DNA of 64,000 bases, from assembly GCF_000186865.1 (NCBI RefSeq), contig NW_008705564.1:2027259-2091258 (forward strand), written 5' to 3'. The DNA comes from Aureococcus anophagefferens. Taxonomy: Eukaryota; Sar; Pelagophyceae; Pelagomonadales; Pelagomonadaceae. Position numbers and translations under genes: made by a program. Under the pieces are notes generated by a model. That model did not search any database. It worked only from the letters and a program-made list of their open reading frames with translations, and was not told the DNA's origin. Below, one piece after another: positions 9,401 to 23,722 of the stretch (within the stretch, counting starts at the first letter, position 1; every line of letters begins with the position of its first letter).

Positions 9401-11900
9401 AGCCGCAGGCGCCGCCGCCGGTCCGGTCCGCGCGCCGACCCGTGGACCACCGTCGCGCAGAGCACGTCGGCCAGCGCCGCGGCGTAGGCGAAGCCCCAGG
9501 ACGGCCGCGTCGCCGCGTCGAGCGGCGCGCCGCCGTCGGCGAGCGAGCACCGCTTCGAGGGCGCCGCGAAGGCCGCGGCGGCGTCGTAGAGGCGCCGCTT
9601 CAGCGCGGCGAAGGGCTCGCCCGCGTCGTCGGCGCCCAGGGCCCGGAGCCCCGCGGCGACGGCCTCGAAGCCGTCGCGGCCCGACGCCGCCAGGCCCGCG
9701 AGCGCCACGAGCGTCCGCGCCGCCGCCGCGGCCGCCGCGGCCGCGTCCGGCGACGGGAAGGCCGCGAGCGACGACGGCGCGAAGCTCAGCAGCGCGCAAT
9801 CCAACAAAAGCGCCACGGGCGCCGACGGCGGCGCGTCGTCGCCGTCGGGCCAGCCGAGCATGCCGCTGAGGTCGCCGTCGCCGCAGAGCGCCAAGGCGCA
9901 CGCGGGCTCCCGGAGCAGCGCGACGAGGCACCGCGCGCAGGGCGCCGCGTGGGCCCGCGCGTCCGGGTCCGGGTCCGGGCCCAGGTAGACGGGCGCGCCG
10001 CCGCACGCCGCGTCGCGGCGCCTACCCCACGCGGCCGCCGTCGTCCGTCGCAACGTCGCGCAGACGCGCGCCGCGACCTGGGCCGCGGCGCCCCGCAGGC
10101 CGTCGGCGTCGCTCGCCTCGAGGCGCTGCGCGAGCTTCAAAAACCGCGACGCCGCGCCGCGCTCGTCGAAGGTGCCGACCGCGGGCCGCGGCGCCGCCTG
10201 CGCGCGCGCGCGCAGCGCGAACGCGTCGTCCGTCGCGGCCGCGTCCTCGGCGCACCGCGCCTCGGCGCGCGCCGCGCGCCACTCGCGCGCGTCGTAGGCC
10301 CACGTCGTCGCCTCGAGGAGCGCCGCGAGCCAGCCCGCGCGCTCGTCCTTGGACTCCGCCGCGAGCGTGAGCCGCTGTCCGCCGGCGACGACGACGAGGA
10401 ACTGCTCGACGCCCTCGGCGTCCTGGGACACCGTCGCGCCCGTGTCCTCCGCCGCGTAGAGCCGCGTCTCCGCGTCGACGACGTGCCGCGCGTCGGCCTC
10501 GGCGACGTCGTCGGAGTGGTACCTGAGGATGCGTTTTGAGAAAGTGTGCTATTTCCACAGGTGGCATACCATCGGAGCTCCGAGCCCGCGAGCCGCGCGT
10601 AGCGCCGCTTCCAGTTCGACGCGACGACGGACGCGACGACGTCCTTGCGCTTCCGCACGAGGAGCCAGCCGGACCGCTTCGCGCCGCAGGGCGGCAGGCC
10701 GGGGCAGGCGGCCGGCTCGCACCGCCAGTGGCTCGCGCGCGGCACGCCGCAGCGCGCGCACTTCAGGAAGCCGAACGTGCCGTGCTCGCTGAAGATCTCG
10801 CAGGACGCCGGGTCGCCGTAGTCGCCCTTCGGGGGGGTCGCCGCCGCCGCCGCGCCCGCGGCGGCCTCGCCGGCGCCCTCGCTCGCGGCCTGCAGCCGCT
10901 CGAGCCACTCGTCGCGCGCCGTCTCCGCGCCGCACGCCTGTTCGAATGCTTCAACATGACTTCCATATGAGCGTAGGCGACGGTGTCAAGCTCTTCGGCC
11001 GTGCTTCGAGAACTCGACGCGAGCAATCGGTTCGTCCAAAAAGCAGCCGAATCGACGTCGATTTGACCGAGCTCGAGAGCTTTGGTCCGGACCGCGCGAA
11101 CCGGCGGTCGAATTCGGCGCGGCCGCGCGCGAGCTCCAGCGTCTCGCCGGAGGCCAGCGTGACGAGGAAGCGCAGGAAGGTCTTCTTCGTCGTCCAGCGG
11201 CCCGAGGCGGACACGCGCTCGACGACGCAGCCCGCGAGGGGGCCGATCTCCGCGACGCAGATGCCTGACGCGGCGGGGGGTTCGCGAGGCGTCGCGACGC
11301 CGAGGACGCCGGACGCGCGCCGCGCTGCTCCTTGAAGACGCGCAGGACGTCGCCGTCGAGCGCCACGAGCCGCTCCTTCCAGCCGAGCTTCTTGTTCGCC
11401 TTGCGCATCCACAGGAAGCCGCTGTGCGCGCCGCGCCGCGCGGCGTCGCGGCCCGCGGACGCCGCGTAGAAGCTCAGGCCGGACCGCCGCGGCACGAGGC
11501 CCGTCGCCGCGGAGATGCCGTCGACCCAGGTCTTCTTCAGGGCGTTGATGTCCTCCTTGGGGTCCACCGCGAGGACCCAGTTCCTCGCGGACGTCACGAG
11601 CTCGAAGCGGCATTCCGCGGGCGGGAAGGTCCCGAAGGTCGCGCTGCCCTGCACCAGGGTCTTGACCTCGACGACGTCGCCGAGGGGGATGGCGCCCTTC
11701 TCCGTCTCCAGCGAGTCGCTCGCGTAGTAGCGCAGGACGGCGCCGTCGAGGACGAACCAGCGCCTGTCGAACTTCACGAGGATGGTCCGCTTGCCGCCGC
11801 TCGACTTGTAGAGCCAGCCGCTGAGGCCCGGGTTCGACGACGCGAAGGCCGACGTGCGCGGGGGCCCGTAGGTGTCGTACTCGACGACGGGCTCTGCCAT
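6466..11900 (-). CDS. Formin with three PH domains (PH-PH-PH-FH1-FH2), six exons
   Basis: Exons on the minus strand are 11900-11315, 11264-11131, 10937-10570, 10522-9045, 8844-7329 and 7117-6466, giving 1,577 residues. Formins nucleate and elongate actin filaments. PH1 is near residues 25-125 (GWLYKSSGGKRTILVKF). PH2 is near 155-260 and is split by two introns. A Cys cluster (CEIFSEHGTFGFLKCARCG) precedes PH3 near 325-437 (KRSGWLLVRKRKDVV). A helical FH3-like region follows, then Pro-rich FH1 near 970-1010. FH2 starts near residue 1095 (LKPLWWEPLD) and includes LLAGNACNHDAKARLAAG and GGKPYKSLVHFVVQ. Introns three, five and two are introner elements B1, A1 and a diverged A2 copy. All six exons join in frame, which argues for a single gene. 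The first intron's donor (GT at 11314 or GC at 11323) is uncertain, and an in-frame ATG at 11960 is an alternative start. Confidence 0.85.
7118..7320 (+). mobile_element. Introner element, family A, copy A1
   Basis: A 203-bp element has terminal inverted repeats CTGTGTGGAAATCAA and TTGATTTCCACACAG. In the sense of the formin gene the 8-bp target copies are GTTGGGCG and GTTGGCCG. The intron is 7328-7118, with a GT donor from the target copy and the AG supplied by the element, phase 2. The element is antisense to the gene. Confidence 0.93.
8845..9036 (+). mobile_element. Introner element, family B, copy B1
   Basis: A 192-bp element lies in the formin gene, antisense to it. The gene-sense ends are CAGGGCAGGAAAAG and CCCGCCCAG. 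The target duplication GCGCGCTC is perfect. The intron is 9044-8845 with a GC donor from the target copy, phase 1. Confidence 0.93.
10938..11122 (+). mobile_element. Introner element, family A, diverged copy A2
   Basis: This is a 185-bp diverged relative of family A in the formin gene. The core (GTGCTTCGAGAACTCGA, ATTTGACCGAGCT) is kept, but the terminal repeats have decayed. Target copies GCGCGCGG and GCGTGCGG match at 7 of 8 bases. The intron is 11130-10938, GC-AG, phase 0. Splicing rebuilds the last helix of PH2 (ETARDEWLERLQAA). Confidence 0.85.
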
Positions 11901-12239
11901 CCCTGTTGGTGGCAGCCCCGGCCCGCTTCTTGGAAGTTTTAGGTCAAGCTTTTCCTTCATGGTGCACCTCGGACTTTTGAACACGTTTCTCGGAACCGTG
12001 ACGCGGCGTCCTTCACTCGCCGGGACGGACGATCGCGGCGTCGTCGCAGGGGGGTCGTGGCGGGGCCCGCCCCTCGCGCGGGGGCTGCGGCGTGAACATC
12101 CCCGTTTTTTTTTTTCTAACAGAGTCATGGTGGTTATTTTTTGGTCGAGCGAGAGCGAGCGGCGGCGGCCCCGCGCGCCGGGCCCGCGCGTTCCGTAGAA
12201 CGCGCGGCCCCGACGTGCGACAAGCCGCCTCCGGGCCGC
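11901..12239. other. Intergenic region, formin promoter side
   Basis: This lies between the formin start and the ubiquitin-fusion stop, both on the minus strand. It contains a T10 run near 12105 and no plausible gene. It should hold the formin promoter and the 3' end of the ubiquitin-fusion transcript. Confidence 0.5.
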
Positions 12240-16959
<4,720 letters not shown>

Positions 16960-17206
16960 TGTCCCTGCACCTCTGTATATCCCCCTGCTGAAGCCCCTCG
17001 CGCCGACTTACTCCTCGTGTACTCTTCCGTGACTAGTGCGACGCGTCCGGCGGCGCGCTTCGGCTGTCGAAGCCGATCGTCGCCTCGACGCGTCGCTGGG
17101 GAGACCGGTTTCAGCCTCAGCGCCGCGTCGTGCGCGCGTGCGCGGTCGCGTCGTCGCACCGACACATTCGTCGTCGTCGCAGCGCGCGCGCGTCCTCGCC
17201 GCGCGC

Positions 17207-17935
17207 ATGTCGGACATGGTCGGCGGCGCCTACGGCGTCGCGGCGCTGGCGGCGACGGGCGCCGCCGTCGCCGCCGGCGCCTACGCGCTGCGGCGGCGCG
17301 CGCGCCGGAAGGCCGACGCGGAGGCGTCGGCGGCGTTCCGGCGGCGCAAGTCCGTGGAGAAGCCCTGGCAGGAGTCGCAGAAGAAGGGCACGAACAGCTA
17401 CTACTACGGCCACCACACGCGTCCGAGCGACGGGCTCGACGCCGCGACGTACACGATGAACGGGCCGCGGCGCCTCGACCCGGCGACGAAGCGGCCCCTC
17501 GACGAGGCGCCGGCGGCCGAGGGCGCGTCGTCGCCGCGCGCGCCCGTGGCGACGTCGCCCGCCAAGGCCGCGGCCGAGATCAAGCGGATCTCGCAGTACA
17601 GCTGGAGCCAGACCGACGACCAGATCAAGATCTGCGTCGAGCCCAGCGGCTGGAACTTTGCGACCATCGCCGCCGAGGACGTGTCCGTCGAGCTCACGTC
17701 GCCGACGAGCCTCAAGGCCCTCGTGGCCTACGACGGCGCGCCGCACGCTCTCGTGCTCACGCGGCTCCGGGGCAAGATCGCCAAGCTCGCCTGGAAGAAG
17801 ACGAAGAAGCGCCTCGTCATCACGCTGGACAAGCAGGACAACGTCCTCGGCTGGGACAAGGAGTGGAAGGAGCTCGTCTCGGACAAGAAGATGAAGGAGA
17901 AGGAGGACGAGGAGGACGCGGACGAGGCCGACTGA
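17207..17935 (+). CDS. CS-domain (p23/NudC-like) protein with N-terminal membrane helix
   Basis: ATG 17207 opens a 242-residue protein. Residues 5-27 (GAYGVAALAATGAAVAAGAY) form a hydrophobic helix followed by RRRARRK, so it is probably anchored facing the cytosol. Near residues 127-205 lies a CS domain (ISQYSWSQTDDQIKICVE, then LRGKIAKLAWKKTKKRLVI, then WDKEWKEL), the beta-sandwich found in p23, SGT1 and NudC co-chaperones that often contact HSP90. The C-terminus is highly charged. The membrane anchor on a CS protein is less usual. An in-frame extension upstream of 17207 looks like 5' UTR. Confidence 0.75.
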   Translation: MSDMVGGAYGVAALAATGAAVAAGAYALRRRARRKADAEASAAFRRRKSVEKPWQESQKKGTNSYYYGHHTRPSDGLDAATYTMNGPRRLDPATKRPLDEAPAAEGASSPRAPVATSPAKAAAEIKRISQYSWSQTDDQIKICVEPSGWNFATIAAEDVSVELTSPTSLKALVAYDGAPHALVLTRLRGKIAKLAWKKTKKRLVITLDKQDNVLGWDKEWKELVSDKKMKEKEDEEDADEAD

Positions 17936-18454
17936 CTTTTTGGGTAGGGGGTCGCCATTTAAAAAAAATGACAACTGGGTTTGGGTCTCTCTCTCTTTCC
18001 TCTGTTTGCTGGGGTCCGCGTGGCGTCTCCACTCGGCTGCTACTCGGCTGCCTCGGCGGCTCGCTGCGCGAGCTCGCGAGGCCCGGACGGGCGGCGCGAC
18101 TCGCCGCGAGCGTGAGGCAGCGCGGGGAGGCCGTTTCGGCGGAAGGACCATCGGTACGTGGGCTAGACGCCGTCCTAGAGGCGCCTAGGTTACGCGACGG
18201 CTCCTGAAGCCGAGGCAGGCTCGACGCGGACGCAGAGGAGGCGTCCGGAGGCGTGAGGCCCGGAGGAACGCGCACGGCACACGATCGCATGCTTTCAAGC
18301 GAGTCGAGACGCATCACGCCTCGACACGCCGAAGAAATCGTGCGTGCCCGCACGTGAATCGTCGCCAAGCCAAGCTCCTGTCTAGCCGCGCCGCCCTCGG
18401 CGGCGCGGTGCCCCGCAGTGAGCAAACCTAGCAAATTCGCTCGCTGGGCAATCG
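17936..18454. other. Intergenic region
   Basis: These 519 bases lie between two plus-strand genes. An A8 run and a (tc)n run occur near 17960-18000. Nothing else is recognisable, and no frame with coding-like composition is present. Confidence 0.5.
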
Positions 18455-19276
18455 ATGGGACACTGCGCAAGCAAGAAGATATTTATCGCGAATTCGCCTG
18501 CAAAAACCGCGCAAAACACACCTCCACGAGCGCGAGCGCCCTCCCGTACCGCAAGCATGCCCGTGAAACGGGCAAAGACACCGAATGAAACCACGGAGCG
18601 CGCCGCGGCCGAACGCTCGGCCGCCGAGACCGACCGCGGATCCGGCGCCGCGACCGCGTTGCGCCCGTCGGCGTCGCTCGTCCGATGGTCCCGCGTCGAT
18701 CTCGTGCCAACGCCGACGCACCCCCGCGACAAGTGCTCGGCGCCGGCGTGGTTGCGCGGCGACGGGTCGTCGTTCGCGTGCGAAAGTTGCGACGAGGACC
18801 TCCGCGCCGCGACGATCTACTTCTTCGCCGACGCGTGCTACTGCCGGAGCTGCTGCCCCTGGCTCGGCCTCGTCGCGCGGCGCGAGCTCGGCCACATGAA
18901 GCACGCGGTGCCGAGCGACCTGCCGCGGTCGCGGCCGCTGCCGATCCGGCCCAAAGCCGTGCGGCCGTCGGTCTCGCTCGCGTCGCTCTGCTCGGACCTG
19001 TCGAACGTGAGCCTCGACTCCATAAAACACGCACCCCTCGACAACTCCGGGAGCGACGACGACAGCTACCCCTTCTTTTCCATCCTCGACGACTCCGAGA
19101 GCAGCGACGGCGCGCGGCCCCCGTCGTTCCTCGACGGCCTGCGAAACCCCGAGCCCATGACGACGCCGCCGCCGCCGCGCAAGGCCAAGGACCACACGTC
19201 GCCGACGTCCATCGTCGACGAGAAGCTCGAGCCGCCGCAGCAGCTCCGGAAGCGGCGCCGCTCGCTCTCCGGCTGA
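18455..19276 (+). CDS. Cys-rich protein with possible N-myristoylation signal
   Basis: The frame from ATG 18455 encodes 273 residues beginning MGHCASKKIF. Gly2 with Cys4 and following lysines resembles a dual N-myristoylation/palmitoylation signal. A downstream ATG at 18557 (MPVKRAKT) would remove it, so the start is unsettled. A Cys-rich segment near residues 90-135 (CSAPAW, FACESCDEDL, CYCRSCCPW) could bind zinc. The C-terminal half is Ser/Asp/Pro-rich and probably disordered, ending KRRRSLSG. I do not recognise the family. Confidence 0.55.
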   Translation: MGHCASKKIFIANSPAKTAQNTPPRARAPSRTASMPVKRAKTPNETTERAAAERSAAETDRGSGAATALRPSASLVRWSRVDLVPTPTHPRDKCSAPAWLRGDGSSFACESCDEDLRAATIYFFADACYCRSCCPWLGLVARRELGHMKHAVPSDLPRSRPLPIRPKAVRPSVSLASLCSDLSNVSLDSIKHAPLDNSGSDDDSYPFFSILDDSESSDGARPPSFLDGLRNPEPMTTPPPPRKAKDHTSPTSIVDEKLEPPQQLRKRRRSLSG

Positions 19277-19394
19277 GCGCTCCCTCGCGTGCCGCCGACC
19301 GAGCGCGCTCTCCGACGCCTGATATGCGCCCTCCCCCGCGTTCCGCCGACGGAGTGCCGCTACATATCCCCGTCTGTTCTCTGCCCCGGTTACC

Positions 19395-20051
19395 CTAGGC
19401 CGTGCGCTCGAGCGTGAGGACGACGTGGCACTCGATCGCGCGGCACTCGCCGACGGAGTCGACCTTCTCGTGCGTCCGCGCCTTGACGTTGAGGCACTCG
19501 ATGGGCGTGTGGAGCAGGCGGCTCAGGTTCTCGCGCATGAGCTGCTTGACGGACTCGCCGGCGTCGTTCTCGACGTTGACCTTGGGCTTCTGGCAGATCA
19601 AAGTCACGTCGCAGTTGCCGATGCGGTAGTCGCGCGCGACCATGCGCTTGTAGGCCTCCTCCATGAAGATGGAGCTGTCGGCGCCGCGGAGCCGCGGGTC
19701 GTTGTCCGGGAAGAGGCAGCCGATGTCCGGCATCGTCAGCGCGCCGAGGATCGCGTCGACGACGCTGTGGTAGATCACGTCGCCGTCGCTGTGCGCGACG
19801 CAGCCGAGCTCGAAGTCCGGCGCGTGGCCGGGGCTCCCGTCGAAGCGCACGCCGGCGATGACGATGGGCTGGCCCGCGTTCTCCCGGCTGTCCAGGCGGT
19901 GGATGTCGTAGCCGTGGCCCAATCGAATCATGGGCTCGCGGATGGCCTCCGCCGCCGCGCGCGCCGCCGGGGCGCGTCGCTGGAGTCTCTGCGGCGCCGC
20001 GCGGAGCGCCGACGACTCGGCGGCGCACGCGACGAGCAACGCGACGAGCAT
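19395..20051 (-). CDS. ispF: 2-C-methyl-D-erythritol 2,4-cyclodiphosphate synthase, plastid
   Basis: IspF makes MEcPP from CDP-methylerythritol 2-phosphate in the plastid MEP pathway for isoprenoids. The 218-residue product has a hydrophobic N-terminus (MLVALLVACAAESSALRAAP) that fits a signal peptide followed by a transit peptide. The mature enzyme begins near residue 45. Family motifs are clear: GHGYDIHRLD, GCVAHSDGDVIYHSVVDAIL (metal-binding His and Asp residues), DIGCLFPD and NVKARTHEKVDSVGE. Length and motif order match the family. The upstream in-frame extension has no ATG. The gene is head-to-tail with the coiled-coil gene on the same strand, with about 120 bp between. Confidence 0.95.
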   Translation of the reverse strand: MLVALLVACAAESSALRAAPQRLQRRAPAARAAAEAIREPMIRLGHGYDIHRLDSRENAGQPIVIAGVRFDGSPGHAPDFELGCVAHSDGDVIYHSVVDAILGALTMPDIGCLFPDNDPRLRGADSSIFMEEAYKRMVARDYRIGNCDVTLICQKPKVNVENDAGESVKQLMRENLSRLLHTPIECLNVKARTHEKVDSVGECRAIECHVVLTLERTA

Positions 20052-20173
20052 CGTGCGCGACGCGCGAGCGCAGCACTGGCACACCTCTCGCACTCACTGC
20101 AAGTTGACGCGATCTGCGATGCGATGGACGCCGTCCGCGACGCCCTCGAGGCCTTCGGGAGGGCATCGCTCTT

Positions 20174-21700
20174 TTAGCGGAAGTGCTTGGCCGTGGCCGA
20201 GTGGACGACGGGGCGGATGGCGGAGAGGCGGCCGCGGATGTCGTCGGCCGTCGCGCGCGGCTTCCGGGCGGCGGTCGCGGCGGTCGCCGGCGGCGGCGGC
20301 GGGAAGTCGAAGGGCGAGCGGCTCGGCACGGGCGGGTCCGGCGCCGGCGACGCGCGGAGCAGCTCGACGTCGAAGCGCCGCACGGGCGCCGGCTCGGCGA
20401 CGACGGCCGGTTTCAGGAACGCGTCCGCGTCCGCGTCCAATTTCCCGTCGGCCTCCAAGAGCCGCGCGGCGTCCTCGGGCGTCGCGCAGGTCAGCTCCAG
20501 CGCCACGGCGCCGTCCGGCGCCGTGAGGTCGGGCCGCGGCGCCGCGGACAGCAGCGCGACGTTGAGCTCCGACCGCACGAGCGCCGGGAACGCGACGGCC
20601 AAAGCCGGCGGCACGCGACTCGCGAGCACCTTCCGCGCGGTGATGGCCCGGGGCCCCCGCGGCGCCGCGGCGAAGCGCAGGCGCCCCTCGGGCCCGCACT
20701 GCGTCCCCGCGGACCGCTGGTTCGCGCGGGACGTCGCGGTGGCCGCCGCGAACGCGTCCGCGACGACCTGCCGGCGGATGGCGGAGTATTCATCGTTGTC
20801 GCGCGTGGAAGCCCCCAGCGCCGCGCGCGTCGCCGCCAAGGCCGCCTTGGTCTTCGCCAGCTCCTCGCGGAGCTCCTGGTTCGTCGCGCGCGCGCCGTGG
20901 GCCTCGGACGCGAGCTTCTGCTCGCGCGCCGCCGACGCCGCGCGGAGCCGCGCGCCCGCGGCGCCGTCCAAGCCCTGGGCCGCTAAATCGCGGCGCGCGG
21001 CGTTGGCCGCGTCGCGGGCGAGCCGCGCGTCGAGGTCGGACCGGAGCTTGTCGAGGTCGAGGTCGAGCCGCGCGCGCTGGCGCGCCGCGAACGACCGCGC
21101 GGCGCGTTGATGCTCCGCGAGCTCCTCCTTCGCGGCCGCGTCGCGCGCGGCGAGCGCGGCCTCGGCGTCGCGCGCCGCGGCGTTGGCCTTGTCGACGCGC
21201 TCGATGAGCCAGGCGCGCTCCGCGTGGAGCGACGCGGGCGTCACGGGCACCACTCTCAGCTCGCCCTGCGACTCGTCGAGCCTGCCGCGGCCGTCGGCTT
21301 TGGGGCCAAAGTGGTCGTCCCACTCGCGGCAGACGAGCTCGAGGGCGCGCACGCGGCCCTGCTGCTCGTGCTCCGCCTCCTTGAGCGCGCAGGCTAAGGC
21401 GCGGACCTCGCGCGCCATCGCGTGCACGTAGCGGCCGCTGAGCGCGCTGTCGACGTACGCGCCCGACGCCTTGGCCTCGTAGAAGTCGCAGACCTTGATG
21501 AGCTCGACGGCCCTCGCGGAGCCGAGGTCGCCGTCGCGGAACGAGATGCCCGACGCGATGGGCCGCGGCGCCTTGCGCGGGTACTCGTGCTCCCGGATCT
21601 TCGTCGTCTTCCAGGCCCGGTTCCGCCGGCCCGCGGGGCGCCAGGTCGGGGCGTTCGCGGGTGTCGCATTGTCGGGGTGGGCCACGGCCGCGCGGAGCAT
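20174..21700 (-). CDS. Coiled-coil protein of unknown function, 508 aa
   Basis: A single exon runs from ATG 21700. Residues 1-60 are basic. Residues 60-130 look globular (AVELIKVCDFYEAKASGAYV). Residues 170-320 are Ala/Glu/Arg-rich with heptad spacing and are predicted coiled coil (AEAALAARDAAAKEELAEHQ, TNQELREELAKTKAALAATR). The C-terminal third contains LSAAPRPDLTAPDGAVAL, possibly a small domain, then a Pro-rich stretch (FDFPPPPPATAATAA) and a helix (DDIRGRLSAIRPVVHSATAK). No enzymatic motif is seen. A structural or scaffolding role is only a guess. Confidence 0.65.
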   Translation of the reverse strand: MLRAAVAHPDNATPANAPTWRPAGRRNRAWKTTKIREHEYPRKAPRPIASGISFRDGDLGSARAVELIKVCDFYEAKASGAYVDSALSGRYVHAMAREVRALACALKEAEHEQQGRVRALELVCREWDDHFGPKADGRGRLDESQGELRVVPVTPASLHAERAWLIERVDKANAAARDAEAALAARDAAAKEELAEHQRAARSFAARQRARLDLDLDKLRSDLDARLARDAANAARRDLAAQGLDGAAGARLRAASAAREQKLASEAHGARATNQELREELAKTKAALAATRAALGASTRDNDEYSAIRRQVVADAFAAATATSRANQRSAGTQCGPEGRLRFAAAPRGPRAITARKVLASRVPPALAVAFPALVRSELNVALLSAAPRPDLTAPDGAVALELTCATPEDAARLLEADGKLDADADAFLKPAVVAEPAPVRRFDVELLRASPAPDPPVPSRSPFDFPPPPPATAATAARKPRATADDIRGRLSAIRPVVHSATAKHFR

Positions 21701-22102
21701 CGTCGCGTGTGTGGCTGGCGGCGGGCGGCTCAGTTTCGGGTGCTACAGTTGCTCATACGATTTGAGAACTGAATATGTTTCAAGATGATGTTCAAGTTCA
21801 GACGAAGGCGTCGAGGCGCGCTCGTCGCACGCAGGCGCAGCCAATCCTGCGCCTTCGGTCAGCGTCGAACGTGCTGTTTGAGGGCGCGGCGGTCGTAGCA
21901 TGGCCTTTCTCGAGCGGCGAGTTCGCGTTCGCGTTCGCGCTCGCGGGACCTGCCGCAGGGAATGAGACGCGCCGAGGCGTCGCTACGGCCGTTGAGCCTG
22001 ATCTCCGACCAGCGGGAACGGCAAAAAGCGACTCCCGACCGACCGACAGCCTCGGGGACGCGCCAGGTACCGCATGTTGCAGCTCATGTTGAATGTTGAG
22101 GC
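21701..22102. other. Divergent intergenic region
   Basis: About 400 bases separate the divergent coiled-coil and deaminase genes. Its composition is less GC-rich than the flanking genes. It must carry both promoters; no specific site can be named. Confidence 0.55.
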
Positions 22103-22678
22103 ATGATGGAGACGCGCTCCGCGCGCATGTTCGCGCTGCGCCTCGCGCTGCTCTGCGCAGCAGCACGCGCACTCGGCCCGGCCCACCGCTTGCCGTCGCT
22201 CGAGCGCGACGCCAATTTCATGGGCCTGGCGCTCGACGAGGCGCGACGCGCCGCCGCCGCCGGCGAGGTGCCCGTGGGCGCCGTCGTCGTCGACGACGCC
22301 ACGGGCGCCGTCGTCGCCGCGGCGGGCAACGCCATCGAGGCGACGCAGGACGCGTCGGCCCACGCGGAGCTGCTGGCGCTGCGGCGCGCGGCGGCGGCGC
22401 GGGGCAACTGGCGCCTGGCGAATTGCACGCTCTACTCGACGCTCGAGCCGTGCGTGCTCTGCATGAGCGCGTGCTACGCGTTCCGCGTCGGCCGCGTCGT
22501 CTACGGCGCGCCGGACCACCGCCTCGGCGCCGCCGAGTCCTGGCTCAACATGGCCGAGCTCGGCCACCCGTTCCACGCGCTCGCCGTCGACGGCGGCGTC
22601 CGCGAGCCCGAGGCCGCGGACGCGATGCGGTCCTTCTTCCGCGCGCGGCGCAAGGAGCCCAAGTGGCAGCCGCCGTAA
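22103..22678 (+). CDS. TadA-like tRNA adenosine deaminase, probably organelle-targeted
   Basis: The 191-residue protein belongs to the zinc cytidine/deoxycytidylate deaminase superfamily and most resembles TadA, which converts A34 to inosine in tRNA-Arg(ACG). The active-site motif HAELLAL supplies the zinc His and the catalytic Glu, and PCVLC supplies the two Cys. EVPVGAVVVDD and GNAIEATQDASAHAE are typical of TadA. The N-terminus (MFALRLALLCAAARALGPAH, starting at 22127) is a signal-peptide-like helix followed by a basic stretch, so import into the secondary plastid is likely. Two upstream ATGs (22103, 22106) are possible starts. Another deaminase of the same fold cannot be excluded. Confidence 0.85.
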   Translation: MMETRSARMFALRLALLCAAARALGPAHRLPSLERDANFMGLALDEARRAAAAGEVPVGAVVVDDATGAVVAAAGNAIEATQDASAHAELLALRRAAAARGNWRLANCTLYSTLEPCVLCMSACYAFRVGRVVYGAPDHRLGAAESWLNMAELGHPFHALAVDGGVREPEAADAMRSFFRARRKEPKWQPP

Positions 22679-22723
22679 AACCAGTTTTCGAATTCGAAAG
22701 GGGCCCACCTCGCTAGAGAAAAC

Positions 22724-23483
22724 TTAGAGCCGCCCGTTCTGGCGCATGACCGAGATCGCCTGCTCCACGTCGCCGCCGCCGCACTCGAGGAAGAAGCGGC
22801 ACGTCGCCTCGTCCTGCCCCGTGCGCGCCGCGAGGTCCGCGAGGGCGCCGCCGCCCGGCGGCGGCGTCGGCGGCGACGGCGGCGCGCCGTAGGCGTAGGG
22901 CCCCGGCGGCGGCGCGCCGTGGGGCGGCGCGCCGTAGGGCGGCGTCGGCGCGCCGCCGCCGTAGGGCGGCGCCGGGTCGCCGTAGGGCGGCGGCTGCACG
23001 GGCGTCGACGACGCGCGCCGCTCGTCGGCCAGGCGGCGCGCGAAGGACGCGTCGCGCTCGAGCTGTCGCCGCCGCTGCTCCGCGTCCGCGGCGTCGGCGA
23101 CGGCGCGGATCGCGTCGGCCTCGCGCTGCCGCTCGCGCTCCTCGGCCTCGCGCCGCTCGCGCTCCGCCGCCGCGGCCCGGTCGCGCCGCGCGGCCTCCTC
23201 GCGCGCGGCGGCGGCGGCGGCCGCGTCGCGCTCGCGCCGCGCGGCCGCGTCCGCGCGCGCGGCGTCGTCGGCCTCGGCCGCCGCCGCCAGGGTCTCGAGG
23301 CGCGCGATGTCGCGCCGCAGCGACGCCGCGCGGCCCGCGTCGCCGGGGATGGGCGCCGCCGCGAGCTGGCGCGCCGAGTCGGGGACGAGCGCCGCCGGCG
23401 GCAGCACCGTCTTTTTGATGACGAACTTGGCCTTGAGGAGCGCCGACGAGCCGCCGGAGAAGGACCGCGGGCGGTCGGCCATC
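22724..23483 (-). CDS. UBA-like domain protein with coiled coil and Pro/Gly/Tyr-rich linker
   Basis: ATG 23483 gives 252 residues. Residues 50-165 form a long Arg/Glu/Ala coiled coil (AAAERERREAEERERQREAD). Residues 170-215 are low-complexity Pro-Tyr-Gly repeats (PPYGDPAPPYGGG, PPYGAPPHGAPP). The last 40 residues (LADLAARTGQDEATCRFFLE, then GGDVEQAISVMRQNGRL) match the UBA-like helix bundle of p47/UBX and FAF-type proteins, which bind ubiquitin. The partner is unknown. The gene shares a 239-bp divergent promoter region with the SP/TP-repeat gene and converges on the deaminase with 45 bp between stops. Confidence 0.7.
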
Positions 23484-23722
23484 GTAGAAGCGTCTCGGGT
23501 GCGCTTGGAGCGGCGCGGCGCGGCCGAGAGTGTGCTGGGAAGGCCGCCTCGATTGCCGCCTCTGCCACAGCCGGCCGGCTCCGCGAGCTCCGGCAGGCAA
23601 AGCGCTCGCTCGAAACGCACCGAGCTCGCATCACTCCTTGCGGTGTATCCGCCGCGCGCGTCGTCACACGTTCGACGTCTCACGGCGCACTAGCACCCAC
23701 AGCCACGCGCGCACATACCACC

